From: JB111 sp049856175
Lineage (GTDB): Bacteria > Actinomycetota > Actinomycetes > Actinomycetales > Actinomycetaceae
DNA length: 64,000 nt
Direction: 5' to 3'
Assembly: GCF_049856175.1 (NCBI RefSeq)
Contig: NZ_JBNDNA010000013.1
Coordinates: forward strand, 30,897 to 94,896
The position numbers and the translations under genes were made by a program. This document shows positions 43,656 through 52,225 of this stretch, piece after piece. How positions within the stretch are numbered: the stretch's first letter is position 1; every line of letters begins with the position of its first letter. The notes below the pieces were generated by a model. It saw only the letters and a program-made list of their open reading frames with translations. It was not told the origin of the DNA and did no database searches.

Positions 43656-44675
43656 GTGAGCGCAGCACCCCCCACGGATCCCGTCCCCACCAGGCGTCTC
43701 GGCGGTGGCGGCCCGGTCCGACCCGGGCGCCGCGACCTCGTCTCCCCGCTGACCTGGTGGGTCGCGGTGGCCAACCTCGTGTGCCAGATCGGGATCATCG
43801 TCACCGGCGGTCTCGTCAGGGTCACGGGCTCCGGCCTCGGCTGCTCGACCTGGCCGATGTGCGAGCCGGGCGAGTTCACCCCCGTGTTCCACGAGGAGAC
43901 GAGCTACCACGCGTTCATCGAGTTCGGGAACCGCACGCTCACCGGGGTGCTCGGCATCGTCGCGCTCGCGCTGGTGATCCTCGTGTGGCGGACCGAGCCG
44001 ACGAGGAGCCGCCCGCGCCGCCTGCACGCGCTCGCGCTCGTGCCGCTGATCGGCGTCGCGCTCCAGGCCGTCATCGGCGGGATCACCGTGCTGCTCGACC
44101 TCCACCCCGCCGTCGTGGGCCTGCACATGTACGTCTCGCTCGGCCTCGTGGCGTTCTCGACCTACCTGCTCGTGCGGCTGGCCTCCCCGGACACCGAGCC
44201 GCGGCGCCTCCTCGATCCGCGTACCCGCGGGCTCCTCAAGGTGCTCGTCGCGCTCGCCGCCGTCATGACGGTCCTCGGCACCGTGGTCACCGGGGCCGGC
44301 CCGCACTCGGGCGACGACACCCACCCCTACCGCTGGGCGCTGGACCCGCTGGCCATCACCCGCGTGCACGCCTGGGCGGTGTACGCGTTCACGGCCGTCC
44401 TCGTGGTGGTCACGTTCCTCATCACCCGACGACGACGCGCGGAGCCGGCCCTCGGGCGGGCCGTCACGGCGGCCTGGACGCTCGTGGCCCTGACCGTGGC
44501 CGGCGCAGTCACCGGCATCGTCCAGCACGCGACCGGCCTGCCGGGCGCCCTCGTCATCCTCCACATGCTCATCGCCGCGTTCGTCGTCGGTGCCACGACG
44601 TGGCTGTGGGCGTCGACCGTCGACCGTCCTGCTGCTGATGTACCCGTTGCAGCGCGAGCCGGCTCGTCGGGCTGA
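43656..44675 (+). CDS. ctaA: Heme A synthase (COX15/CtaA)
   Basis: 339 residues with eight hydrophobic helices. Conserved pieces are 'IVTGGLVRVTGSGLGCSTWP', 'YHAFIEFGNRTLTGVLGIVA' (heme-ligand His and catalytic Glu region), 'LHMYVSLGLVAFSTYLLVRL', 'GTVVTGAGPHSGDD' and 'ITRVHAWAVYAFTAVLVV'. Converts heme O to heme A for cytochrome c oxidase; links functionally with the SURF1 gene at 14.4 kb. Confidence 0.95.
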   Translation: MSAAPPTDPVPTRRLGGGGPVRPGRRDLVSPLTWWVAVANLVCQIGIIVTGGLVRVTGSGLGCSTWPMCEPGEFTPVFHEETSYHAFIEFGNRTLTGVLGIVALALVILVWRTEPTRSRPRRLHALALVPLIGVALQAVIGGITVLLDLHPAVVGLHMYVSLGLVAFSTYLLVRLASPDTEPRRLLDPRTRGLLKVLVALAAVMTVLGTVVTGAGPHSGDDTHPYRWALDPLAITRVHAWAVYAFTAVLVVVTFLITRRRRAEPALGRAVTAAWTLVALTVAGAVTGIVQHATGLPGALVILHMLIAAFVVGATTWLWASTVDRPAADVPVAARAGSSG

Positions 44676-44745
44676 GCCGGGCCGCAGTCACCCCGGCGGG
44701 GAGTCCGCCCCCGGGGCGCCGTCGGTGGCCCCCGCCGACGCCCGA

Positions 44746-44751
44746 TAACCT
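44746..44751 (+). promoter_or_regulatory. -10 hexamer TAACCT, leaderless start
   Basis: TAACCT ends 7 nt before the ATG at 44759; no ribosome site is visible. Confidence 0.5.
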
Positions 44752-44758
44752 TCCCAGC

Positions 44759-45361
44759 ATGACGATCGAGCACGAGGCGTTCCGCGGCGCCGACGGCAGC
44801 GCGGGCGTGCTCCTGCGAGCCGACTCAGCCAGCGGCACCCGGTTCCTCACCTGCTTCGTCGAGCCCCGCGACGCGCTGTACCGCGTCGCCATCCGGGTCG
44901 TCCACCCGGGCAGGCCGAGCGAGTGGACCTCGCTGGAGATGGCCGACCACGTCGGCGGCACGATCGCCACGCTCGGCGCGCGCGAGGTCGCTCCCGGCTC
45001 GATCCCCAGCTACGCCGACATCCTCGTGGTCGAGGAGCTCGTCGCCTCCGGCGAGGACACCGTGCGGTGGGACCGGCTCGACGAGTCCACGCTGGGCACC
45101 GTGCCCGCCGCGGTCGAGCGGGGCCCGGAGGCCGAGGTCGACGACCTGGACGGCACACCGATCACGGCGACCCCCTACGCGCTCTCCATCGACGGGCAGC
45201 CGACGTACACGTTCTGGGTCGCGGACGGCCGGGTCGTCGTCTCCGACTGGTCCGGGGCGATGAGCTACCGGGTCGCCGACCTCGAGGCGGCACTCGTCGG
45301 CTCGAGCAAGGACGTCGCCACGCACGCCGAGGCGTGGGTCCGGGGGCCGGGCAGCCGCTGA
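44759..45361 (+). CDS. Hypothetical protein
   Basis: 200 residues, soluble, no signal peptide or membrane segment. It contains 'LTCFVEPRDALYRVAIRVVH', 'LDGTPITATPYALSIDGQPT' and 'WVADGRVVVSDWSGAM'. No family recognised. Its codon use matches neighbouring chromosomal genes. It is the last gene before the spacer that opens the catabolic island. Confidence 0.75.
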   Translation: MTIEHEAFRGADGSAGVLLRADSASGTRFLTCFVEPRDALYRVAIRVVHPGRPSEWTSLEMADHVGGTIATLGAREVAPGSIPSYADILVVEELVASGEDTVRWDRLDESTLGTVPAAVERGPEAEVDDLDGTPITATPYALSIDGQPTYTFWVADGRVVVSDWSGAMSYRVADLEAALVGSSKDVATHAEAWVRGPGSR

Positions 45362-45677
45362 CGGCGGGCTCCCGTGACAGCCGCGTCGTCTTAAGGGCCG
45401 GTGTGCGGCGAGGTCCGACTGAGAGAGCGCCAGCGGCCGAACCACTGTGATGGGATGAAGGCCAACATCAATCGGATGAGTTTTACTCCGCCGTCGACAC
45501 GATGTGCAACACAATCGACCCGCACCCGTCACATCTGTCGCACGAACCGCATCGATGCAGGCACGACCGGAGCGGCGCCACGCAGCGAGATCGTGCGCCA
45601 GGCGTTTGTCTGTCCTATGTCATACTATGTTCGATCGACGATGAGGTCGAGGCGCAGTGACAAGAAGGAGTGGTCCC
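45362..45677. other. Spacer at left edge of catabolic island
   Basis: 316 bp, less GC-rich than its surroundings (for example 45465-45500 and 45605-45640). No gene or transposase remnant is recognised. It holds the putative operator and the promoter region of the dioxygenase-like gene. The change in base composition may mark the boundary of acquired DNA. Confidence 0.5.
45615..45629 (+). promoter_or_regulatory. Putative GntR operator, site 1
   Basis: CTATGTCATACTATG contains CATACTATG (45621-45629), an odd palindrome CATA-N-TATG, and CTATGTCATAC (45615-45625), an 11-mer repeated exactly at 49958-49968. It lies 48 bp before the VOC gene; TACTAT inside it could act as a -10. Such AT-rich short palindromes suit GntR/HutC-type repressors. 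Confidence 0.5.
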
Positions 45678-46589
45678 GTGATCATCAGCAAGATCGAGCA
45701 CATCAGCCTCCGCGTGCCGGATCTGGAGGTGGCGGTCGAGTTCTACGAGAGCCTCTTCGGGCTCGTCGAGATCGCGCGCAACGAGAACGGGGTCTACCTC
45801 GCCACGGGCAAGTCGCCGACGTTCGACGTCCACCTCACCGAGGGCGCGAACCGGCTCGACCACTTCGCGTTCGGCGTGCGCAGCGCGGAGGCGCTCGAGG
45901 AGGCGCGCACCCGCCTGTCGGCCGCCGGCGTCACGTACCAGGACAGCGGAGCCATCAACGATCCGGGCCTCGACGACGGGATCATCCTCTCGCTGCCGTC
46001 CGGCCACGTGATGGAGCTGGTGCTCGCCGCGAACCCGCGCACCTTCGTACCGAACACGGACGCGCCGGCCGCCCATCACCGTGTCACGGGTCCCATCCCC
46101 CTCGAGCACATCACGCTGCTCACCTCGAGCATCCGGCCGGTCGTCGAGTTCCTGGTGGACACCCTCGACTGGAGGATCTCCGACTCATGGCAACCCGGCG
46201 AGGGGCAGCCATGGCGCAACACATGGATCCGGGCAGGAGAGCTCCATCACGACCTTGCGTTCCTCTATTCCGAGTCCGAGACGCCCGAGCTCCACCACTT
46301 CTGTTTCGCGGTGCCGTCCGTGCAGGACATGGTGCGGGTCGCCGACGCGCTCGGGGCGCGCGGCATCCCGCTCGACGCCTCGTTCGGTCGTCACATCGCG
46401 GGCAACAACGTCTTCCTCTACTTCAAGGACCCGTTCGGCAACCGGTGCGAGGTCAACACCGACATGGCGCGGATCGACCCAGCCGCGCCGCCGAGAGTCT
46501 CGCGCACGAGCTTCCCTTTCGACGCGTGGCAACAGAAGCGACCGGAGGCGCTCGTCGCCGGCTCACCCGTGCGGGACGGGCGATCGTGA
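45678..46589 (+). CDS. VOC-family extradiol-dioxygenase-like protein
   Basis: 303 residues, two VOC modules, the size of type I extradiol dioxygenases (BphC, catechol 2,3-dioxygenase). In the second module the Fe ligands are in place: His in 'PLEHITLL' (about 144), His in 'LHHFCFAVPS' (about 207) and Glu in 'NRCEVNTD' (about 258), matching the 146/209/260 pattern of BphC. The expected role is ring cleavage of a catechol-like intermediate. The GTG at 45678 is chosen for AAGGAG 7 nt upstream; GTG 45657 is an alternative. It overlaps the next gene by GTGA. Confidence 0.85.
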   Translation: MIISKIEHISLRVPDLEVAVEFYESLFGLVEIARNENGVYLATGKSPTFDVHLTEGANRLDHFAFGVRSAEALEEARTRLSAAGVTYQDSGAINDPGLDDGIILSLPSGHVMELVLAANPRTFVPNTDAPAAHHRVTGPIPLEHITLLTSSIRPVVEFLVDTLDWRISDSWQPGEGQPWRNTWIRAGELHHDLAFLYSESETPELHHFCFAVPSVQDMVRVADALGARGIPLDASFGRHIAGNNVFLYFKDPFGNRCEVNTDMARIDPAAPPRVSRTSFPFDAWQQKRPEALVAGSPVRDGRS

Positions 46590-47218
46590 GCCCGGGCAGG
46601 ATCGTGGACGGCGAACGGGGCGTCCAGCACGGACGGATCCCGTGGTACTCTCGCGCGGAGCTCGACGATGAACAGATCGGGGTCTACGAGTCCATCGTCG
46701 GCGGACCGCGAGCATCGACCTCGGCCTTTCGGCTGACGAACGACGACGGTCGGCTGGAGGGCCCGTTCAATGCGATGCTGGTTGCTCCCAGGCTCGGATC
46801 GGTCCTGCAGGAGCTCGGCGCCGCGATCCGCTACCGCACGTCGCTGTCGAACCGCGAGCGCGAGGTCGCCATCCTCGCGCTCGCGGCTCTGCGCCGCAGC
46901 GACTTCGAGTGGTACGCACACGAGCGAGTGGGGCATGCGGCCGGCCTCACCCACGAGGAGATCGCGGGGATCGCCGACGGCCACGCGGTGGACACTCTGT
47001 CGGTCGCGGAGCGACTCGCGCATGACGTCGTCGGCGAGCTCGCACGTGAGCGCGACCTGTCTGACGAGCGGCATGCCGAGGCACGCGAGACGCTCGGACT
47101 CCAACGGCTCGCAGAACTCGTCACTCTCGTCGGCTACTACGACACGCTGTCACTGTCGCTGACGGTCTGGCGGACACCGCTGCCGGAGGGCGAGCTGTCT
47201 ACCTTCCAGCAGGACTGA
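46586..47218 (+). CDS. Carboxymuconolactone decarboxylase family protein
   Basis: 210 residues, AhpD/CMD fold. Core 'LSNREREVAILALAALRRSDFEWYAHERVGHAAG' is typical of the CMD branch (written here in outline: 'FEWYAHE' after the helix), and 'EGPFNAMLVAPRLGSVLQEL' precedes it. It lacks the CxxC of peroxidase AhpD, so decarboxylase/hydrolase or lyase-type activity is more likely. Translationally coupled to the dioxygenase-like gene, pointing to a ring-cleavage pathway. Confidence 0.85.
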   Translation: MSPGRIVDGERGVQHGRIPWYSRAELDDEQIGVYESIVGGPRASTSAFRLTNDDGRLEGPFNAMLVAPRLGSVLQELGAAIRYRTSLSNREREVAILALAALRRSDFEWYAHERVGHAAGLTHEEIAGIADGHAVDTLSVAERLAHDVVGELARERDLSDERHAEARETLGLQRLAELVTLVGYYDTLSLSLTVWRTPLPEGELSTFQQD

Positions 47219-47239
47219 CCACGGGCTCGTCTCGTCGCC

Positions 47240-48043
47240 CTATCGGAGACGGACGAGCTTGAGCCGCAGCAGGTCGTCGTCGATGACCTCACGGGTGAAA
47301 GCCACCTTCTCGTTGGTGTCGCTGTAGTGGACCTCGTGCAGCGCCAGGTACGGCTGCCCGGGCCGGACGGGCAGCGCACGCGCCGCGTGCTTGGCCGGCG
47401 GTGCGACCTGGGGCACGAGCTCGACGACCGAATGGTCGATGGTGCGACCGGGCCAGTGCTGACTGAAGTCGAAGATAGTCTCGGCCTGGTCGGGCCAGCG
47501 CCCCTCACCGATCGCCTCGAGCGTCGCTGGTGCCACGTGACTCGCCGGCACCTCCTGGAGAAGGAGTACCGCAGGGCGCCCCGCCGCGAAGATCGTCTTC
47601 TCGTTGAGGACGACCGCCGCATCGTCGCCGAGCCCGAGCGCAGCAGTGGCGTCGTCGCTTCCCTTGTCGACGAGCGCATAGGTCTGCTCGACCCGGACGT
47701 CGTCGTGCCGCGACTCCAGCAGACCCTTGAAGCCGATGAGGCGATTGAGTGTGATGCAGTCCCGACCGACGTGCGGCCGAAGCGTCGTCCCGCGTCCCGG
47801 TGTGCGACCTATGACGCCGAGCAGCTCGAGCGAGTGGAGCGCGCCGCGCACGGTGGTGCGACTGACTCCGAGCTGCAGCGCGAGCTCCGGCTCGCTCGGC
47901 AATCGGTCGTTGGGGAACGTGCGGTCGAGGATCGCGGTAAGCAGGGTCCGCGAGACCTCGTCGGAGAGAGAACCGCGCCCCACCCGCGGAAGTGCCGCCG
48001 GCAGCTCGGTCCCGGCGCCGGCCGTCGCACTCGAGCTGTTCAC
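47240..48043 (-). CDS. GntR-family regulator with UTRA domain
   Basis: 267 residues. The winged helix (about 22-85) has 'LPSEPELALQLGVSRTTVRG' and 'GVIGRTPGRGTTL'; the UTRA ligand-binding domain (about 100-260) ends 'LHEVHYSDTNEKVAFTREVI'. HutC/FarR subgroup; usually a repressor released by a pathway metabolite. The GTG at 48043 has GGAGG 7 nt upstream. It sits inside the catabolic island and converges on the CMD gene, so it is the natural regulator of these genes. Confidence 0.92.
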   Translation of the reverse strand: MNSSSATAGAGTELPAALPRVGRGSLSDEVSRTLLTAILDRTFPNDRLPSEPELALQLGVSRTTVRGALHSLELLGVIGRTPGRGTTLRPHVGRDCITLNRLIGFKGLLESRHDDVRVEQTYALVDKGSDDATAALGLGDDAAVVLNEKTIFAAGRPAVLLLQEVPASHVAPATLEAIGEGRWPDQAETIFDFSQHWPGRTIDHSVVELVPQVAPPAKHAARALPVRPGQPYLALHEVHYSDTNEKVAFTREVIDDDLLRLKLVRLR

Positions 48044-48181
48044 CTGAAGACCTCCATGCCACGTTGGTTCTGCCCCTTGGACCGCGTCGTCCGGCGAGCG
48101 GCCGCCGTCGTCCCGCACGGAACGGGGCGTACCGACCGGACCGCACGAACGGTCATCACGGGATGCATGGCATCGTAACGG

Positions 48182-48925
48182 TCACGGAATGAGCCCGCCG
48201 TCAACCCGGAGCACCTGGCCGGTGATGGACCCGGCTGAGGCGGAGGCGAGATAGACGTACGCGTCCGCTATCTCCTCGAGCGTGGTGCCGCGTGCCATGA
48301 GCGTGCGTTCTCGCAGACGTTGCTCGAGCGCCCCCGCGTCGTCGATCAGCGGTCTGCTCGCCTCCCCCGCACCGTCGGACAGTCGGGTCGGCACCCCGCC
48401 GGGCGCAACGGCGTTGACCCGCGCGTGAGGCGCCAGGTCGCGCGCGGCCGCCCGGCACAGTCCGAGCAGAGCGTGCTTGGAGGTCGGGTACGCCAGGCCC
48501 GAGCCGTTTCCGCGCACGTCGAACGCGGCGTCGGAGAGCGTAAGGACAGCCGCTCCACGCGCGGCCACGAGTGGCCCGCTCGCCGCCTTGAGTGCCAATG
48601 CATACCCGATGACGTTGACCTCGAGCACAGCACGGAACCACCGATCGAACTCGTCGATGGAGCCGTCCGTCAGCCGCCGTCCCCCGTCATGAACACCGGC
48701 GTTGGCCACGAGCACGTCGAGCCTCCCGTCCGGCGCCGCCGCCACCACGGCCGCGAGATTGTCGGCCGCGGACCGGACGTCCCCCGTCACCGCCTCCACC
48801 GCGTCGGTCGAGCCCTGGGTGCGGTCAAGAATCGTCACCCGGTCCCCGAGCGCGAGGAACCGATCGACGACCGCGGCGCCGATGCCCGACGCACCGCCCG
48901 TGACAAGGACATTGCGTCCGGTCAT
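48182..48925 (-). CDS. SDR-family dehydrogenase (dihydrodiol-dehydrogenase-like)
   Basis: 247 residues. NAD(P) motif 'VLVTGGASGIGAAVVDRFLA', 'VANAGVHDGG', catalytic Ser in 'AVLTLSDAAFD' and Y-x3-K in 'AYPTSKHALLGL', terminal 'VLRVDGGLIP'. The gap between the catalytic Ser and Tyr and the general pattern resemble cis-dihydrodiol dehydrogenases, but the substrate cannot be assigned. It lies 53 bp downstream of the MDR gene on the same strand. Confidence 0.85.
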   Translation of the reverse strand: MTGRNVLVTGGASGIGAAVVDRFLALGDRVTILDRTQGSTDAVEAVTGDVRSAADNLAAVVAAAPDGRLDVLVANAGVHDGGRRLTDGSIDEFDRWFRAVLEVNVIGYALALKAASGPLVAARGAAVLTLSDAAFDVRGNGSGLAYPTSKHALLGLCRAAARDLAPHARVNAVAPGGVPTRLSDGAGEASRPLIDDAGALEQRLRERTLMARGTTLEEIADAYVYLASASAGSITGQVLRVDGGLIP

Positions 48926-48978
48926 CCGTGTAGCACCCGCCTTCGCGACAACATTCGTCCACTCCTACAGAACCGCGC

Positions 48979-49911
48979 TTACGCGACCGGCATCTCGATC
49001 AGCAGCTTGCCGGTCACACGGCGTTCGGACAGCAGGTCGAACGCCTGTGCGCTCCCGCTCAGCGGCAGGGTTCGCAGGTCGAGCGAGATCACGCCATCGA
49101 GGACCGCATCCCAAGCGCCCTTGAGCGACTGCGCGGACTCCTCGGCAGTGGTGGTGCTGCCGCTCGTGCCGAACACTCTGAGCCCCTTCCGGTAGAGGGC
49201 GCCGAGATTCCATCTGCTGTGCTCGCCGGCGAGGATGCCGTACGTGACGATTCGCGCACGCGGAGCGATGACAGCCGCAAGCTCGGCGACATAGTCGCCA
49301 CCGAGGGGGTCGAGCACCACGCTGACGTCGGCCCCGCGCAGGAGAGACGCTAGCTCGGAGCCCTCGCGCGCCAATACGGTCTCCGCGCCCAGACCCTCGA
49401 GGTAGGGGATCTTGTCGGCGTTCCCCGTGTGCGCGAGGACCAGCGCGCCCACCTGTCGGGCGAGCTGGACGGCGTACGTCCCCACCCCGCCCGTCGCGCC
49501 CAGGACGAGGACGACGTCCGACGGGCCGACTTCCGCCAGCTGGTGAACGGCACGCCAGGCGGTGCGCCCCGCGACACCGAGGGTGGCGACCGTCGCCAGG
49601 TCCGCGTCGGTCGGGAGCGCACGCACCGCAGCGGTAGGCGCGACGACGAACGGGGCGAAGGTGCCATCCCGACCAGCACCCAGGCCGGCACCGGAGACCT
49701 GGACGGGCTCACCGTCGACGTAGCCGGTCCCCTCGGCGCCGAGGGTAAGCACGCGATTCGGGTTACCGATCTCGCCGCGCAGCACCTGAAGGTCGAACGG
49801 GTTGACCGACGCGTACCTGAGCTCGACGAGAACCTCGCCATCGCCCGGCGTCGGCTCTTCGACTTCCGCGACCTCGGCCTCTCCCGCGGCCTTTCTCCTC
49901 AGCGCCAGCAC
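48979..49911 (-). CDS. Zinc-independent MDR, quinone-oxidoreductase-like
   Basis: 310 residues. It has 'ELRYASVNPFDLQVLRGEIG' and the nucleotide motif 'VLVLGATGGVGTYAVQLARQ', with no Cys/His zinc ligands, so it belongs to the QOR branch of medium-chain reductases. It could reduce an enone or quinone intermediate. The GTG at 49911 has GGAGG 5 nt upstream. Divergent from the SDR at 49960, sharing the promoter region with the operator motif. Confidence 0.85.
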   Translation of the reverse strand: MLALRRKAAGEAEVAEVEEPTPGDGEVLVELRYASVNPFDLQVLRGEIGNPNRVLTLGAEGTGYVDGEPVQVSGAGLGAGRDGTFAPFVVAPTAAVRALPTDADLATVATLGVAGRTAWRAVHQLAEVGPSDVVLVLGATGGVGTYAVQLARQVGALVLAHTGNADKIPYLEGLGAETVLAREGSELASLLRGADVSVVLDPLGGDYVAELAAVIAPRARIVTYGILAGEHSRWNLGALYRKGLRVFGTSGSTTTAEESAQSLKGAWDAVLDGVISLDLRTLPLSGSAQAFDLLSERRVTGKLLIEMPVA

Positions 49912-49923
49912 CGCACCCTCCGA

Positions 49924-49968
49924 TTCTCACAAGCCCTGCTTTGGCTTACACTGCGTACTATGTCATAC
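49924..49968 (+). promoter_or_regulatory. Leaderless promoter overlapped by GntR-operator-like site 2
   Basis: TTCTCA (49924-49929), 17 nt, TACACT (49947-49952), then 7 nt to the ATG at 49960: a standard leaderless promoter for the SDR. GTACTATGTCATAC (49955-49968) covers the start point; its last 11 bases equal those at 45615-45625. A repressor bound there would block this promoter and could also affect the divergent MDR gene. Confidence 0.6.
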
Positions 49969-50721
49969 AATTCTGCACATGCTGACGGCGGTGTCGCGGT
50001 CGTCAGCGGTGGTGCCGCCGGCCTCGGCCGTGCGTTCGTGCGGTCGCTCCTGCGCTCCGGGCATGACGTGGCCATCCTCGACGTCGCCGATTCTCCGGAG
50101 GACCCGAGAGGCGCAGATGACTCCACGGTCGGAAGACTGCTTTGCCACGTCGGCGATGCGACCGACCCGCAGGTGATCGCCAAGTTCGTGACCCGGGTTC
50201 GCACCGAGCTCGGGTCGCCCCGCGTGCTCGTCAACAACGTGGGCCTGTCCCCCTACCGGGCGTTCGCCGAGGAGACGCTCGAGGGCTGGCGCCAGGTGAT
50301 GGCGGTCAACGTCGAGTCCGCTGTACTGCTCAGCCACGCACTGCTGCCCGACCTCCGTGCCGACGGTGCCGGCCGCATCGTCAACATGAGCTCGAGCGTG
50401 GTGTGGGACGCCGAGAGCCGATCGATGGTCGCGTACGCGGCCGCGAAGGCGGCCATCGTCGGCCTCACGCGCGCGCTGGCGACCGAGCTCGGCCCCGACG
50501 GCGTGACGGTCAACTGCCTTGCACCGGGCATCGTCCTCACGCCCGATGTCGAGGGACGCCAGGGCTCTGCCCGACTCGAGCGCTACCGCGAGCGACAGTC
50601 CATCAAGTTGATCGCCACCGCGGACGACCTCACGAGCAGCCTCGACTTCCTCGTCTCGCGACGCTCCGGTCACGTCACCGGGGTCGTGCTCGGGATCAAC
50701 GGCGGGCGGGTGTGGCTGTGA
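49960..50721 (+). CDS. SDR-family oxidoreductase
   Basis: 253 residues. 'AVVSGGAAGLGRAFVRSLLR' binds NAD(P), 'NNVGLSPYRAFAEETLEGWR', catalytic Ser in 'IVNMSSSVVW' and Y-x3-K in 'VAYAAAKAAIVGLTRA', terminal 'VLGINGGRVW'. A classical SDR of unknown substrate. The start is fixed by the leaderless promoter. It is followed without gap by the second VOC gene (GTGA). Confidence 0.87.
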   Translation: MSYNSAHADGGVAVVSGGAAGLGRAFVRSLLRSGHDVAILDVADSPEDPRGADDSTVGRLLCHVGDATDPQVIAKFVTRVRTELGSPRVLVNNVGLSPYRAFAEETLEGWRQVMAVNVESAVLLSHALLPDLRADGAGRIVNMSSSVVWDAESRSMVAYAAAKAAIVGLTRALATELGPDGVTVNCLAPGIVLTPDVEGRQGSARLERYRERQSIKLIATADDLTSSLDFLVSRRSGHVTGVVLGINGGRVWL

Positions 50722-51281
50722 GCCTGTCTCCGTCGGGACTGCGCGGGGTGGACCACATCGGATTCACCGTCCCCGACATCGATCAGGCAGCCACGTTCTG
50801 GTGCGACATCCTCGGCGCGATCGAACTGTTCCGGCACGGCCCCCATCCTCAGTCCGAGAGTGCTGAGCGCCAGTTCGGCCGTCCGGCAGACAGCCACGTC
50901 ATCAAGATCGCGATGCTCCGACTCGGCCCGACGAACATCGAGCTGCTCGAGATCTCGTCACCGTCCGCACGGCGCACTCCACTGCGTCCTGACGACGTCG
51001 GCGCCCACCACGTCGCGCTCTACGTCGACGACCTCGATATCGCCGTAACGGCAGCCCTGGCCCTCGACGTCGATGTGCTCGGCGAGCCGATGCCGCTGCC
51101 CGGACCCGAGTCGGGCCCGGACGCACGGTTCGTCTTCCTCCGCTCACCATGGGGACAGGTGTTCGAGCTCGTCTCCTACCCCGGGGGCAAGAAGTGGCAG
51201 CGGGGCGGCGGCGCAGAGCTGCACGATCCGCGCAACCTGCCGCGCCTGGAACCCAGAACCAGGGCGGCCGAGTCACGATGA
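50718..51281 (+). CDS. VOC-family protein (single module)
   Basis: 187 residues. Metal-ligand pattern of a one-module glyoxalase/epimerase: 'GVDHIGFTVPDIDQAATFW', 'NIELLEIS', 'AHHVALYVDDLDIAV', 'WGQVFELVSYPGGK'. Resembles methylmalonyl-CoA epimerase/lactoylglutathione lyase relatives; could act as isomerase or dioxygenase. Co-transcribed with the SDR in the island. Confidence 0.85.
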   Translation: MSLSPSGLRGVDHIGFTVPDIDQAATFWCDILGAIELFRHGPHPQSESAERQFGRPADSHVIKIAMLRLGPTNIELLEISSPSARRTPLRPDDVGAHHVALYVDDLDIAVTAALALDVDVLGEPMPLPGPESGPDARFVFLRSPWGQVFELVSYPGGKKWQRGGGAELHDPRNLPRLEPRTRAAESR

Positions 51282-51321
51282 CGACCGTGTGCACTCGTCT
51301 TCGCGTGCGCCCCGCGGGTCG

Positions 51322-52125
51322 TCAGGACGGACTGTGCACGGCCAACTCGCACTGATCCCGACCCATCAATGATGCCGCCGACCCATGGATCGACCCGTTG
51401 AGACCCGACAGCGGTGCGCCGCTACCGCCCCAGCGCTCAGCGATGATAGCGGCCCCGATCGAGAGGACTCTCTCCTCGGAGGTCCGTCCGCCGAGATCCA
51501 GCCCGACCGGTGAACGCAGCGTCCGCAGGTCGGTTTCGGAGACGCCCATCGCCCGCAGCCGTTCGTTCCGGTCGACATGCGTGCGGCGACTGCCGATGAC
51601 GCCCATGTACGCGGCGTCCGTGGCCAGCGCCTCTGCGACGAGCGGAATGTCGAACGTCGGGTCGTGCGTCAGCACGCACAGGACGGTCCTCGCGTCGATG
51701 TCGGTCGAGGCGCCAGACATTCGTGCGGCCGCTCGAAGGCGATATCGTTGGCGTCGGGAAAGCGTATACGGGTGGCGCACACGGGCCGGGCGTCGCACAC
51801 CGTCACGTGGTACCCAAGGAACTTCCCCAGACGCACGAGCGCGCCGGCACAGTCGGTCGCTCCGAAGACGATCATCCGGGGTGGCGGTGCGTAGAGTCGG
51901 CGAAGACGGTCACTTCGCCCGTGTGCCCCTCGCCGTGCGCCTCCTGACAGCGGAGGTAGAGGTCACCTTCGACACAGCCTCCTGAGACGCTGCCTACCAC
52001 CCGGCCCGACGTATCGAACGCCATCGACGCACCGGGCCGTCGGGTGAGGACTTCCAGGCCTCGACCACGGTGGCGACCGCGAACGGTTCCGTCCAGCCCC
52101 GGATCACCTTGAGCATGTCCCTCAT
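51322..52125 (-). pseudogene. Broken xdhC (molybdenum hydroxylase maturation factor)
   Basis: From ATG 52125 (GGAAGGAG upstream) the frame reads 'MRDMLKVIRGWTEPFAVATV' and would stop at about 52,005. The homologous 'RRPGASMAFDTSGRVVGSVS' and 'GGCVEGDLYLRCQEA' lie in a second frame; 'MIVFGATDCAGALVRLGKFL' and 'VTVCDARPVCATRIRFPDAN' in a third; and 'IDARTVLCVLTHDPTFD', 'MGVIGSRRTHVDRNERLRAM' in a fourth segment to 51322. So there are three frame breaks (near 52,043, 51,883 and 51,718), and about 110 residues usually found between the XdhC N-terminal domain and its Rossmann domain are missing. It is the distal gene of the molybdenum-enzyme operon. Confidence 0.82.
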
Positions 52126-52225
52126 CCCTCAGCTCCTTCCCATCAGGGCCGACCCCGCGGGCACGGTCGGCGGGGTGACGATCACCGACCGCCGAGCGAG
52201 GCGTGGCCACCGGATCCGCGTCGTG

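Noticed and set aside
51322..51798. The XdhC C-terminal fragment as an intact stand-alone gene
   Set aside because: It starts in the middle of a Rossmann domain whose first half lies in another frame directly upstream; there is no ribosome site at its first ATG.
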